A stretch of DNA of 64,000 nucleotides, taken from positions 31,967-95,966 of the forward strand of contig CAVUTF010000026.1 of NCBI GenBank assembly GCA_963744305.1, written 5' to 3'. Both the position numbers and the translations under genes were made by a program. Under the pieces are notes generated by a model. The model worked only from the letters and a program-made list of their open reading frames with translations. It ran no database searches and was not told where the DNA came from. Within the stretch, counting starts at the first letter, position 1; every line of letters starts with the position of its first letter. This DNA comes from FEN-1219 sp963744305 (GTDB lineage Bacteria > Pseudomonadota > Gammaproteobacteria > Steroidobacterales > Rariloculaceae). Positions 55,293-64,000 of this stretch are shown here, one piece after another.

Positions 55293-56358
55293 ATGAACAA
55301 CAGCCCCATTGCGAGCGCCGTCGGCACGGTCATCGTCCTCACCGCCGGCATCGCCTACGCGCAGGTGCCGCCGCCGGCGCAGACTCCGGGCGGGTCAGCA
55401 GCCCGCGTATGCGGTCGCGTCGCCCCCCGTCACTTCGCCACTCTCGGCTCCGGCCGGCAAGGACAGCGGCGCCATTCGGACGGCGTTGCCCAACGCCGTC
55501 AATCAAGGCCCGTTCGATCCTGCGACCTGGAAATACGGGCCGGCTTTCAACGCGCCTGCCGGAGCCAAGATCTGGAATCCGGTCAAAGCCAAGATGATGG
55601 CGGGCCAGAAAGTCTCCGGCGGCACGCTCTTCAACGTCACCGATCCCACCGTCTACTGCGCGTTGGCCAACGCTGGCTATGACTTCATTTGGACCGAGAT
55701 GCAGCACTCCTCGGTCACCTGGGATCAGGCAGCCAAGATGTGGGGTGCCTGCCCCTACGCTCGGGCGGTGCCGGGCGCGCGCGTCGCCTACACCAACGAG
55801 AAAGAGATGCAGCACGCGCTCGACAACGGCGCGCTAGTCGTGGTCGTGCCAACCGTCGATACCGTCGAAGAGGCCACCGCGGCCCGCGACTGGGCGTTCT
55901 TCCCGCCGCTCGGCCGGCGCAGCACGGGTGGCGGCTACGCCTTCGCCGCCGACATGTATGGCAGCGTGCCGGGCGGATATCGCCAGACGGTCAACGACAA
56001 CCTCGTCCTGATCCTGATGATCGAGACGCTGGAAGGCGTCAAGAACGCCGCGGAGATCGCCAAGGTTCCCGGCGTGACCGCGATCTTCGCGGCCTCCGGC
56101 GACCTCGGCAACTTCTCGGGCTACGCGCAGGGCTCGCCCGACTATGAGCGGCTGATCAACGTCGTCCACGACGCCGCAATCAACGCCGGCAAGCGCCTGT
56201 GCGGACCGTTCGCCTGGCGCGAGCGGCCGGACTTCACCTGCTTCCAGGCTCAACAGCAGACCGGCGCCATCGCGACCGGCGTGCGTGTCGAGCTTGGCGA
56301 GCTGTGGAACACGACCGGCAAGGTCGAGGTAGGTCCGTGGGCTGGCTTCGGCAAATAG
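55293..56358 (+). CDS. Exported HpcH/HpaI-type aldolase, frameshifted
   Basis: The N-terminus MNNSPIASAVGTVIVLTAGI and AYAQVPPPAQ form a signal peptide, unusual for this cytosolic family. One frameshift near 55405 leads to the aldolase barrel: SGGTLFNVTDPTVYCALANA, FIWTEMQHSSVTWDQA (metal/catalytic Glu), LILMIETLEGVKNA and VTAIFAASGDLGNFSG. About 350 residues. Could be a periplasmic aldolase-like protein or a binding protein derived from one. Confidence 0.82.
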
Positions 56359-56449
56359 CTCAGCCGTCCGACGACGACACGTACTGACACGCGCTCCAAC
56401 TGCGATAAGCAGGCATCGGCTGGCGTCGCCCTGCGGTCCGCGTCTTGCG

Positions 56450-57679
56450 CTACAGCGTGCCCGCGCCCGAATGCTGCCGTTCGTAGTGCTGCCGCAGCAG
56501 ATCCTTGCCATAGTCGTTGCCGTTGGGCGTTCGCACGACGATATGTACGTGCTCGGTGGTCGGCACGGTGGGGTCGAGCAGGTGCCGCATTCCGACCGGC
56601 CGCTGATGATCGAACTCGATGACGATCACCGGGCTCTGAATCCGGTAATAGAACACGCTACCGGGCTCCGTCTTGCCGATCCACGCGAAGTACGTCTTGT
56701 CCATGTGCGCGAGGACCTCTTTCATCTTCACGCGCGCGTGGCCGTCGTCCATGTTGCCGACGTATAGCTCGATGAGCGACAGGAGCTTCTGGAGCTGCGC
56801 GTCGGGCAACTCCATCGCCGGAATGCCGGCGTAGTCGATCATGACGTTGTCCTTCCACGCCTCGGTGAGGTTCTCGTCGCCGGTCTTCGAGAACTCGAGC
56901 ACGGCCTTGCCGCGCTGTTTCTGATCGAGCGCGTTCACGAGCTCGAGCGCCTGCGCCGCTTCTTTCTCCAGAATCGACGTGCCATTGTACTTGCCGAACG
57001 TCGCTTTCACGGGCTCGGAGCCCGCGAAGAACGGCGTCGCCACGACTTGGTCGCCGAGCACGAAGTAGTTGACGATCGCGTGATGACCGTCGAGCTGAAA
57101 GCCCCACGGCTCGGTCGCGCTCGGCGTGCCCATTATCGAGATCCAGTACTGCCACTCGCCGTACTCGTCGAAGTTGTCGTCGGTGAGCTCTGCGAGCGTG
57201 GTGTTCAAGTGCATGATGTCGCGCGTTTGTTGGAACCCCTTGGCGCTCAGCGCGGCGCGCAGCAGGCCGAACGCGGCTTCGCGCTGCTCGTCCGTCATCT
57301 CGAGAAAGCTCATGCCTGCGCGCACGTAGAAGCTCTGGTTCATCCACTTGCGCCATTCGTCGTCGTTCACCGCAAACAACGTCTTCCAGCGCTGCTGCGG
57401 AGTGAGCGCCGCGAGGAACCTCTCCGCCGCGACCCGCACGGGCTCGGTGGACACACCGGAAGATGTGATTGGGAACAGCCCGGGCTCGACCTTGCCGTTC
57501 GTGGTGACGCCTTTGAAAGGCTCCGCGAGGCCGGCGGTTGCCGCGGCGATCGAAAGCTGCAGAAGGACATCGGGGCCGCGTTTCGGCGGCGCGGGTGGGC
57601 GCGATTGTGACGACGCTGGAATGGCTGCCGCGAGAAAACAAATCGCCGCGACGCCGCCAGCAAGTCCAGTCCGAGTCAT
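56450..57679 (-). CDS. DUF3500 family exported protein
   Basis: An intact 409-residue protein with signal peptide (GGVAAICFLAAAIPASSQS). DUF3500 blocks: LDGHHAIVNYFVLGDQVVAT, EPWGFQL and HVHIVVRTPNGNDYGKDLL at the C-terminus. Function unknown; often near catabolic genes. ATG 57679 begins the clear signal sequence. Confidence 0.85.
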   Translation of the reverse strand: MTRTGLAGGVAAICFLAAAIPASSQSRPPAPPKRGPDVLLQLSIAAATAGLAEPFKGVTTNGKVEPGLFPITSSGVSTEPVRVAAERFLAALTPQQRWKTLFAVNDDEWRKWMNQSFYVRAGMSFLEMTDEQREAAFGLLRAALSAKGFQQTRDIMHLNTTLAELTDDNFDEYGEWQYWISIMGTPSATEPWGFQLDGHHAIVNYFVLGDQVVATPFFAGSEPVKATFGKYNGTSILEKEAAQALELVNALDQKQRGKAVLEFSKTGDENLTEAWKDNVMIDYAGIPAMELPDAQLQKLLSLIELYVGNMDDGHARVKMKEVLAHMDKTYFAWIGKTEPGSVFYYRIQSPVIVIEFDHQRPVGMRHLLDPTVPTTEHVHIVVRTPNGNDYGKDLLRQHYERQHSGAGTL

Positions 57680-57939
57680 TCGCCGCACCCCGTGCGCGAG
57701 AAGAGCGGGGCGCACTATAGCCCGCAGCGTGCGCGTTGTTGAGACGTGCCGACTCGATCTCGCCGAGCGATGAGCTGATATACTTTAAGAGATTCGTCTA
57801 ACCTAATGATTTATTGGTCATACGTGAGGCGATTTTCTCAATCGTACGATTGCAGCGCGTGCGTCTAAAGTTGGTGCGGCGGCCGCACGTCGCCAACCGC
57901 GACACTTGCCGCAAGGCGTGCCGCCAGGCACGAACGAGG

Positions 57940-59614
57940 CTATTCGGCGCGCCGAAGGAACGCGCGCGCGGTTTGGAGCGCCGGGCGATCTCCGTCGCCC
58001 GTTTCAGCGAGCGTCAGGAGCTCGCGATAGTACTTCGCGGCAGTCCGCGCCTTGCCCGCGCCGGCGGCCGCCGCAGCGGCGCCCGCGATCGAACGAAATC
58101 GGCCGGGCACGGACACAAGCGAGCGCTCGAACTCGCGCAGCGCGCGATCGGGCTCGTCCGCTTCGAGCAGGAGCTCGCCGAGAAGCTCTCGCATCGGCGA
58201 CAGCCGGTTCTCCATCGCGACGTGCTTTTCGGTGAGATCCTCGCGATCCGCGGCGCTCGTCATCAGCGCGATCGCCCGCGGCTCGTCGCCTTCCGCGAGC
58301 GCGATCCATGCGCCGGCCGCGGCTTCCTGAATCCCGACCTGCTCGGCCCAGTACGGGTCGCTGGAATCCGCGAGCCGCCGTGCGATCCGCGAGAGCTCGA
58401 GGAGGCTCTCGCGTGCGGCCGTGGCGTCTCCGAGCCGCGCGGCGCCGATCGCCCGCGCGAACCAGATGATCGCATCGGCTTGCTCGAACTGCGTCGCCAT
58501 CGGCTGCAACGCGGCGGCCTCGGCCCACGCGTGCCGTTCGAGCGCGTAACGCACGGGAATCGCAGCGAAGCCCGTATGAGCCGTGATCGATCCGCCGGCC
58601 GTCGAGGCGCCGGTCGAGTTGCGTTCGTCGACAATCGCCTTGGCGAGCGCGTCTTGGCCGAGTTGTAAATACGCGTTCGTCAGGAAATCGAGCGCGTGAT
58701 AACGGCCCGCTATTCGCGCAGGCGTCGCAGCCATCGCCGGGTTCGTGCTGGCGGCATAACGGCGATTGGCGTCGTCGGCGGCGAGATTCGATTGAATCGC
58801 TTCCGGCCACATGCCAAGCGTCGAAAAGATGTGCGACGGCATGTGCAGCGCATGCGGAGCCGACGGCGCAAGCGCCGCGTACTCGCGGGCCGCCGGCAAA
58901 CCTTTCGCCGCAATCGGCGCGTAGTCGTACGCGTGAATGATGTAGTGGGCGAGACCGGGGTGCTCCGGCTGGTCGCGCCGCAAGCGCTCGAGAATCGCTG
59001 CGGCCCTGCAGCTGCCGCGCGTAGGTCTTGTCTGTGAGATCGACCGCCTCGAGCAGCGCGAGCGCATAAAACGCTGCGGCCTCGCTGTCGTCGGGGTACT
59101 GCGCGTGCAGCGCGGCCATGGCGGTCTCGTAACTTGCGGTTCGAGTGCGCTGGTCGACGCGTTGCGCGTTCTCGAAGAACGGCGCGAGCGCGTCGATCCA
59201 TGCGCGCTCGCGCGGTGTCGGCGAGCCGGTCGTGCGCGCCTGTTGAATCGCTTCCCAGCCACGCTGCAAGAGCTCCGGCGGAAACGGCGCCGTCAACGGA
59301 TTCGGCCGTTGACTGATCGCGACACCCCAATACGCCATCGCGCACGACGGGTCGCTCTCGATGACGGCGCGAAAAGCGCGCTCGGTTTCCGGATAGAAGA
59401 ACGAGTGCAGCATCGCGACTGCACGGTCGAAATCCTCGCGAACGGTTGCGTCGCACGACGTCTCGAAGTGAACCTTGCCGAACGTGCCCGTCGCCAGGTG
59501 ATCCGCGTGATCGTTTTGGGCGCGAAGCGCGCCGGCGAGAGCGCCGAGCAGGGGACACACGACGTACGTCGTCATCGCCACCGCATGCCTGCGCAGCCGT
59601 AGTCGTTTCAGCAT
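57940..59614 (-). CDS. Exported TPR-repeat protein
   Basis: A signal-like N-terminus (TTYVVCPLLGALAGALRAQN), then VHFETSCDATVREDFDRAVA and repeated helical pairs (PETERAFRAVIESDPSCAMA; HPGLAHYIIHAYDYAPIA; RELLGELLLEADEPDRALRE). One frameshift near 59010 splits it; about 557 residues. Seven or so TPR-like units. Role unknown, likely periplasmic protein-protein contacts. Confidence 0.78.
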
Positions 59615-59690
59615 GCCGACATCGTACCCGGGCGCCTAAAAGTATCGCCAGACCACTCGAGAGGCGATCGCAAACACTATCCGCCGCGGC

Positions 59691-61592
59691 TCACGGTTGA
59701 TTCAACGCGAAAGCGATCAGCGAGTTCTCGGTCCCCATCCCCGTGGCGATCAGGATGAACTGCCGACCCGCGTGAGTGCGATAGGTCATGGGGTTCGCCG
59801 TGTTGATGTATGGGATCTGGGCGCGCCAGACTTCCGTTCCCGTCTTCGTATCGAACGCGTAGAAGTAGCCGTCGCCGCCGCCCACGAACACGAGGCCTGC
59901 TTTGGTGACCATCGCGCCGCCTCGATTGTTTGGCGACCCTAGCCGCTCGGGCAGTGCGACGCCCGCGAGCAGCGAATGATTCCGGATGTCGGCGTTGCCC
60001 TCACCCAGCGGCACCTTCCAGGCAATCTCACCTCGGGAGAGATCGATCGCCGTAAGCACCGCGTACGGTGGTGACGTGAGCGGCAGACCGTCGATATTGG
60101 CTTCCTCACCGCCACGCGCGAACGTGTGCGAATAGGGCACGTCGACGAGCGGATCGGAGCCGTCGTTCTTGGCGACGCGGTTCACGCCGACGCCGCGGGT
60201 TGCGCGCACGAACAAGAAACCGCTCTCCGGATCGAACGCGGCGCCGCCCCAGTTGGCTCCACCCCCCTGACCCGGCCTCTGCAGCGTTCCCTTCAAGGAA
60301 GGTGGCGTGAACAGCGGACCGAGCCGAAACTTCTGCATCTGCTCCTGCGCCATCGCCTTGATCACCGGAGTCAGATCGTTGGCATCGTCGAGCGAGACGC
60401 CCTGATCCACGAACGCGGGCGGCTTGGAAGGAAACGGTTGGGTCGGATACGGCTTCTCGCCGGGTACGTCGCTTGCCGTGTCCACGGGCCGTTCGACGAT
60501 CGGCCAGACCGGCTCACCGGTCACGCGATCGAACACGTAGGTAAAGCCTTGCTTGGTCACTTGGGCAACCGCATCGATGCGCCGGCCGTCGACGGTGATC
60601 GTCACGAGATTCGGGGCGGTCGGGTTGTCGTAGTCCCAAAGCCCGTGATGAACCATCTGAAAGTGCCATTTGATCTCACCGGTTGCCGCGTCGAGACACA
60701 CGAGCGATTCGGCAAAGAGATTCGCGCCAGGTCGCTGGCCACCGTAGTAATCGCTGCTCGGTGTCGATGTCGGCAGATAGAGAAGACCGCGCGCCTCGTC
60801 GAGCGTCATCGGAGCCCACACGTTGCCGTGACCGTTCCTGCGCCATGACTCGTTCTCCCACGTGTCGGCGCCAGGGTCCTCGGCGGACTCCGGGATCACG
60901 GAGAACGTCCAGACTCGTTCGCCGGTTCGCGCGTCGAACGCCTGCACGTACCCGACCGGGTCGGGCAGCTGCACGCGGTCGGGCACCTGGCTGCCGACGA
61001 TCACGATGTCTCGGTAGACCACGGGCGGCGAGCTCTGCGTCGCATTCAGGATGTCCGAGATTCGCGGCAGACCTTCGATGAGCGAGACGGCGCCGCCGCT
61101 GCCGAACGACGCCACGGGCTTGCCCGTTCGTGCATCCAGCGAGAACAGCCGATGCCGGTTGTTCAAGAACAAACGCAGCTCACCGTCGTCGCGCCAGAAC
61201 GCCGTGCCGCGCAGCTTCCAACCGCTTCCGGACAACAGCGGACCGAGTTCCTCGGCTTTTCCGTCGAACCGCCATATCTCTTTGCCCGTCTCAGCATCGA
61301 GCGCGGCGACGTTGTTGTAGGGCGTCGTCACGTACAGCACGCCGTCGATCATGAGCGGCGTGCTCTCGAAGAAGCCCGGCACCGGCGGTGTCTCCCAGTG
61401 CTTCCACTGCCAAGCGACGCGAAGCCGCTGGACGTTGGCGGCATTGATATCCGTGAGGGCCGAGTACTTCGTGCCGCCGGGATCGCCACCGTAGTAGAGC
61501 CACTCGACCTGCTGGGATGCCGGCGTCTGTGCACCGGCGACCGATCCGATGACGAGGCTGGTCAGGAGCCCGCAGACTGAGACACGACGCAT
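59691..61592 (-). CDS. PQQ-dependent dehydrogenase
   Basis: An intact 633-residue quinoprotein: signal peptide (LTSLVIGSVAGAQ), eight-bladed propeller with tryptophan-docking repeats (AALDAETGKEIWRFDGK, QAFDARTGERVWTF, CLDAATGEIKWHFQ) and GLWDYDNPTAPNL. No heme c domain, so it must pass electrons to a separate cytochrome. Like glucose/alcohol PQQ dehydrogenases it oxidises a sugar or alcohol in the periplasm. No PQQ synthesis genes in the window. Confidence 0.9.
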   Translation of the reverse strand: MRRVSVCGLLTSLVIGSVAGAQTPASQQVEWLYYGGDPGGTKYSALTDINAANVQRLRVAWQWKHWETPPVPGFFESTPLMIDGVLYVTTPYNNVAALDAETGKEIWRFDGKAEELGPLLSGSGWKLRGTAFWRDDGELRLFLNNRHRLFSLDARTGKPVASFGSGGAVSLIEGLPRISDILNATQSSPPVVYRDIVIVGSQVPDRVQLPDPVGYVQAFDARTGERVWTFSVIPESAEDPGADTWENESWRRNGHGNVWAPMTLDEARGLLYLPTSTPSSDYYGGQRPGANLFAESLVCLDAATGEIKWHFQMVHHGLWDYDNPTAPNLVTITVDGRRIDAVAQVTKQGFTYVFDRVTGEPVWPIVERPVDTASDVPGEKPYPTQPFPSKPPAFVDQGVSLDDANDLTPVIKAMAQEQMQKFRLGPLFTPPSLKGTLQRPGQGGGANWGGAAFDPESGFLFVRATRGVGVNRVAKNDGSDPLVDVPYSHTFARGGEEANIDGLPLTSPPYAVLTAIDLSRGEIAWKVPLGEGNADIRNHSLLAGVALPERLGSPNNRGGAMVTKAGLVFVGGGDGYFYAFDTKTGTEVWRAQIPYINTANPMTYRTHAGRQFILIATGMGTENSLIAFALNQP

Positions 61593-61748
61593 ACAGGGTC
61601 TCCGCTCAGGGGGACTGCCTCATTATCTGTAGCGAATCACCTTTCGACCAGCTGGCGAACTTAAGCCCGAGCCGGTCGTTCACCGGAACGGTTGCACGTT
61701 GACACCGCAGAGGTCTGAGGAGATCCTTCTGGCACATAACAACCTGAT

Positions 61749-61765
61749 GGCTCTGTTAAAGAGCC
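61749..61765 (+). other. Hairpin just before the 61773 start
   Basis: GGCTCT pairs with AGAGCC around GTTAA and ends seven bases before the ATG. No good ribosome binding site exists outside it, so it could limit translation. Confidence 0.3.
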
Positions 61766-61772
61766 CGAACGG

Positions 61773-62588
61773 ATGCTAAACCCGTTGAAAGGCCGAGTGA
61801 TCTTTGCTGCGACGCTGAGCTGCGCGCTCATCGCGGCTGTGCCGCGCGTCGAAGCGCAGGCTTCGTCGTATCGGGCGCCCCGCGCAGCCGACAGCCACCC
61901 CGATCTCAACGGCATCTGGCAAGCCATCAACACAGCCCACTGGAACGTCGAAGCGCACCCCGCGGCGCAGGGGCTCAGCATCGAGCTCGGTGCGCGTGGT
62001 GCCGTGCCGGGTGGTCTCGGCGTGGTCGAAGGTGGTGAGATTCCGTATCGGCCCGAAGCTCTGGAGCAGCGCCGGGCGAATTTCGCGAACCAGCTGACGC
62101 TCGATCCGGAGGTCAAATGCTATCTGCCCGGCGTACCGCGGGCCACCTACATGCCTTTCCCGTTTCAGATCATCCAGAGCACCGAGCACATCATGCTCCT
62201 GCACGAATATGCGGGCGCGGTCCGGACGATCTATATGACCGATCACGTCGACGCCCCGGCCGACAGCTGGATGGGCTGGTCGAACGGTCGTTGGGAGGGC
62301 GAGACGCTCGTCGTGGACACGACGGGCTTCAACGACATGACCTGGTTCGATCGCTCGGGGAACTATCACAGCGAGCGGTTGCACGTCGTAGAGCGGTTCA
62401 CGCCGCGCAGCGCGGATACTCTGATGTACGAAGCCACGATCGAAGATCCGAACGTCTTCACGCGGCCTTGGAAAATCAGCATGCCGCTCTATCGACGCGT
62501 GGAGGCGAACGCGCAGATCCTGGAATTTCGTTGTGTCGAATTCGTCGAAGATCTGATTTACGGAGACCTGGCCAAGCCGCCGCAGTGA
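61773..62588 (+). CDS. Secreted protein with WEGDTLVV-type domain B
   Basis: A 271-residue protein: signal peptide (IFAATLSCALIAAVPRVEAQ), SHPDLNGIWQAINTAHWNVE at the start, and the family core GRWEGETLVVDTTGFNDMTW, SERLHVVERFTPRSADTLMY and EATIEDPNVFTRPWKI. Same family as 62610 and the C-terminus of 46897. Unknown function; likely periplasmic. Followed by its paralog after 21 bases. Confidence 0.8.
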   Translation: MLNPLKGRVIFAATLSCALIAAVPRVEAQASSYRAPRAADSHPDLNGIWQAINTAHWNVEAHPAAQGLSIELGARGAVPGGLGVVEGGEIPYRPEALEQRRANFANQLTLDPEVKCYLPGVPRATYMPFPFQIIQSTEHIMLLHEYAGAVRTIYMTDHVDAPADSWMGWSNGRWEGETLVVDTTGFNDMTWFDRSGNYHSERLHVVERFTPRSADTLMYEATIEDPNVFTRPWKISMPLYRRVEANAQILEFRCVEFVEDLIYGDLAKPPQ

Positions 62589-62609
62589 GCGGCAAGAGGA
62601 GGACTACCG

Positions 62610-63611
62610 ATGAGCCATTGTCGCGTCGTTTTGCTGGGGCGCCTCACGGTCGTGACGGTTTGCGCTTGCCTGCTGCCCACGTCTCTGCCCGCCCAGTCGC
62701 AGGGCGGGAGTTACGTCGTGCCGAAAACGCCGTACGGGCAGCCGGACCTGCAGGGCTTTTGGACGAATGCCACGTATACGCCGCTCGAGCGGCCCGATGG
62801 CGTCACGAAGGAGTTCTACACGCCGGAAGAATTTACTGCACGGGTCACAGCGTCGGCCAACGCCGAAGCCGCGCAGACGGTGCCGGGCACCATCCCCGAC
62901 GTGCACTACGACTTCACGCAGTTTGCGCTGGATCGGAGCCAGTCACCGTTCGTCGAGGACCTCAGAACCTCGATGATCGTGGATCCTAAGGACGGCAAGA
63001 TTCCGCCGATGACCGAGGAGGGCAAACAGAGAAACGCCGCGCGCGCGGCAGCTGCGGGAGGGCGCTGGGACTCGGCGCAGAGCAATCAGCTCGACGATCG
63101 CTGCATGATCATGGAAGGCTCCGGGCCGCCCATGATGGACGCGGGGTACAACGCCAATTACCAGATCGTGCAGTCACCCGGCCACGTGATGATCCTCACG
63201 GAGATGATCCACGACGCACGGATCATCCCGCTCGACGGGCGAGCGGCGCCCAATTCGAAGATGCGCCAGTGGATTGGCGCATCGCGGGGCCGTTGGGAGG
63301 GCGATACGCTCGTGGTCGAGACCACCAATTTCAACGGCAAGAATCCATTCCAAGGCTCGAGTGAGAACCTGCGCGTGATCGAGCGCTTCACACGCGTGGC
63401 CGACGACGCGATTCAATACAGGTTCACGGTCGAGGATCCCTCGACGTGGCCTAGGCCCTGGACCGGCGAGCTGCCGATGAAAGCCACGGTCGGACCGATC
63501 TTCGAGCACGCCTGCCACGAGGGGAACTACGGCTTGTACAACACGCTGGTCGGCACCAGGCTGCAAGAGCAGAAGGCTGCCGAGGCACCGAAGCCAGTCG
63601 AGAAGAACTGA
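62610..63611 (+). CDS. Secreted protein with WEGDTLVV-type domain C
   Basis: A 333-residue paralog of the preceding gene: signal peptide (TVCACLLPTSLPAQSQ), QPDLQGFWTNATYTPLERPD, then GRWEGDTLVVETTNFNGKNP, ENLRVIERFTRVADDAIQYR and TVEDPSTWPRPWTGELPM. Intact. The same-strand order C, then DUF6152, mirrors the DUF6152-then-family order at 46476-46897. Confidence 0.8.
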   Translation: MSHCRVVLLGRLTVVTVCACLLPTSLPAQSQGGSYVVPKTPYGQPDLQGFWTNATYTPLERPDGVTKEFYTPEEFTARVTASANAEAAQTVPGTIPDVHYDFTQFALDRSQSPFVEDLRTSMIVDPKDGKIPPMTEEGKQRNAARAAAAGGRWDSAQSNQLDDRCMIMEGSGPPMMDAGYNANYQIVQSPGHVMILTEMIHDARIIPLDGRAAPNSKMRQWIGASRGRWEGDTLVVETTNFNGKNPFQGSSENLRVIERFTRVADDAIQYRFTVEDPSTWPRPWTGELPMKATVGPIFEHACHEGNYGLYNTLVGTRLQEQKAAEAPKPVEKN

Positions 63612-63622
63612 GGAGGAAGGCC

Positions 63623-64000
63623 ATGCGCACTCCGCTCGCCATCGTCGCGGCCGCCTGCGTGCTCGTTGCGCCGTCCGCACCGGCGCACCACGCATTCTCC
63701 GCCGAGTTCGACGTTGACCAGCCCATCAAGCTCGAAGGCACGATTAAGGAATGGGAAATGATCAACCCTCATTCCTGGTTCCATATCGACGTCAAAGGTC
63801 CGGACGGCCAGGTCGTGACTTGGATGATCGAGGGCGGGAGCCCGAATCAGCTCATCCGCCTTGGCGTGACGAAGAACTCCGTGCCCGCCGGCACCCAGCT
63901 CGTCGTCGAGGGCTATCGAGCCCGCGACGGTACGAACAAGGCCGTCGGCCGGGATTTCACGTTTCCCGACGGCCGGCGATTGTTCCTCGGCGGGTCGGCG
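63623..64000 (+). CDS. DUF6152 family secreted protein B, partial
   Basis: Starts at ATG 63623 with GGAGGAAGG just upstream. Signal peptide (TPLAIVAAACVLVAPSAPA), HHAFSAEFD at the mature end, and WEMINPHSWFHIDV, the DUF6152 core. Runs off the right edge after about 126 residues. Co-oriented and 11 bases after the 62610 gene, so one operon. Confidence 0.85.
   Translation, partial: MRTPLAIVAAACVLVAPSAPAHHAFSAEFDVDQPIKLEGTIKEWEMINPHSWFHIDVKGPDGQVVTWMIEGGSPNQLIRLGVTKNSVPAGTQLVVEGYRARDGTNKAVGRDFTFPDGRRLFLGGSA

Noticed and set aside
1..64000. CRISPR arrays, insertion sequences, prophage or integrase genes
   Set aside because: No regularly spaced direct repeats, transposase, integrase or phage structural motifs were seen; the scar at 16-17 kb has no transposase.

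Overview
The window looks like a high-GC proteobacterial chromosome, most likely a gammaproteobacterium of the Steroidobacteraceae/Nevskiales kind. This is inferred from the gene families present: DUF1415, UPF0178, DUF3562, a KefB/YbaL antiporter, TonB receptors ending in Phe, DUF6152 proteins and their companions. About twenty otherwise healthy genes are split by one or a few single-base frameshifts while their domains stay well conserved. That pattern fits indel errors in a long-read or draft assembly better than mass gene decay, so coordinates of those genes describe the whole gene across frames.

Region 1 (1-17.1 kb) is a stress and regulation zone. It holds three RRM RNA-binding proteins, tiny basic proteins, DUF3562 and DUF883 proteins, GlsB/YeaQ membrane proteins, a small lipoprotein, a KefB-type antiporter, two Crp/Fnr-family regulators, a GAF-histidine kinase, a diguanylate cyclase and an OmpA-like protein. 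Its intergenic spaces carry at least 13 copies of a palindromic site with an FNR-like layout (GTGCG, four bases, CGCAC, outer GTC and GAC). Each Crp-type gene has a site close upstream. Several small genes here are duplicated and decaying. The zone ends in a scar made of a degraded second copy of the ompA-like gene and an internal fragment of groL (16.2-17.1 kb).

Region 2 (17.3-30.1 kb) is a biosynthetic cluster of about a dozen genes. It has two B12-binding radical SAM enzymes, three glycosyltransferases, a sulfotransferase, an FkbM methyltransferase, two other methyltransferases, a fused ABC exporter, an HPr-kinase-like P-loop protein and a 48-codon Cys-rich ORF. Most genes on the minus strand overlap by ATGA, so they form one translationally coupled operon. 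No known pathway fits. A decorated surface glycan or an exported glycosylated small molecule or peptide is the most plausible product.

Region 3 (30.2-64 kb) is a nutrient-scavenging and catabolic stretch. It contains a DUF5916 outer-membrane protein facing a large TonB receptor, three beta-lactamase-fold hydrolases, two SDRs, a GMC oxidoreductase, an MBL hydrolase, two MFS transporters (one AmpG-like), an exported HpaI-type aldolase, a DUF3500 protein, a PQQ-dependent dehydrogenase, an RnfD/NqrB-like protein fused to Cys-rich repeats, and repeated DUF6152 plus WEGDTLVV-type secreted proteins. The last gene runs off the right edge.
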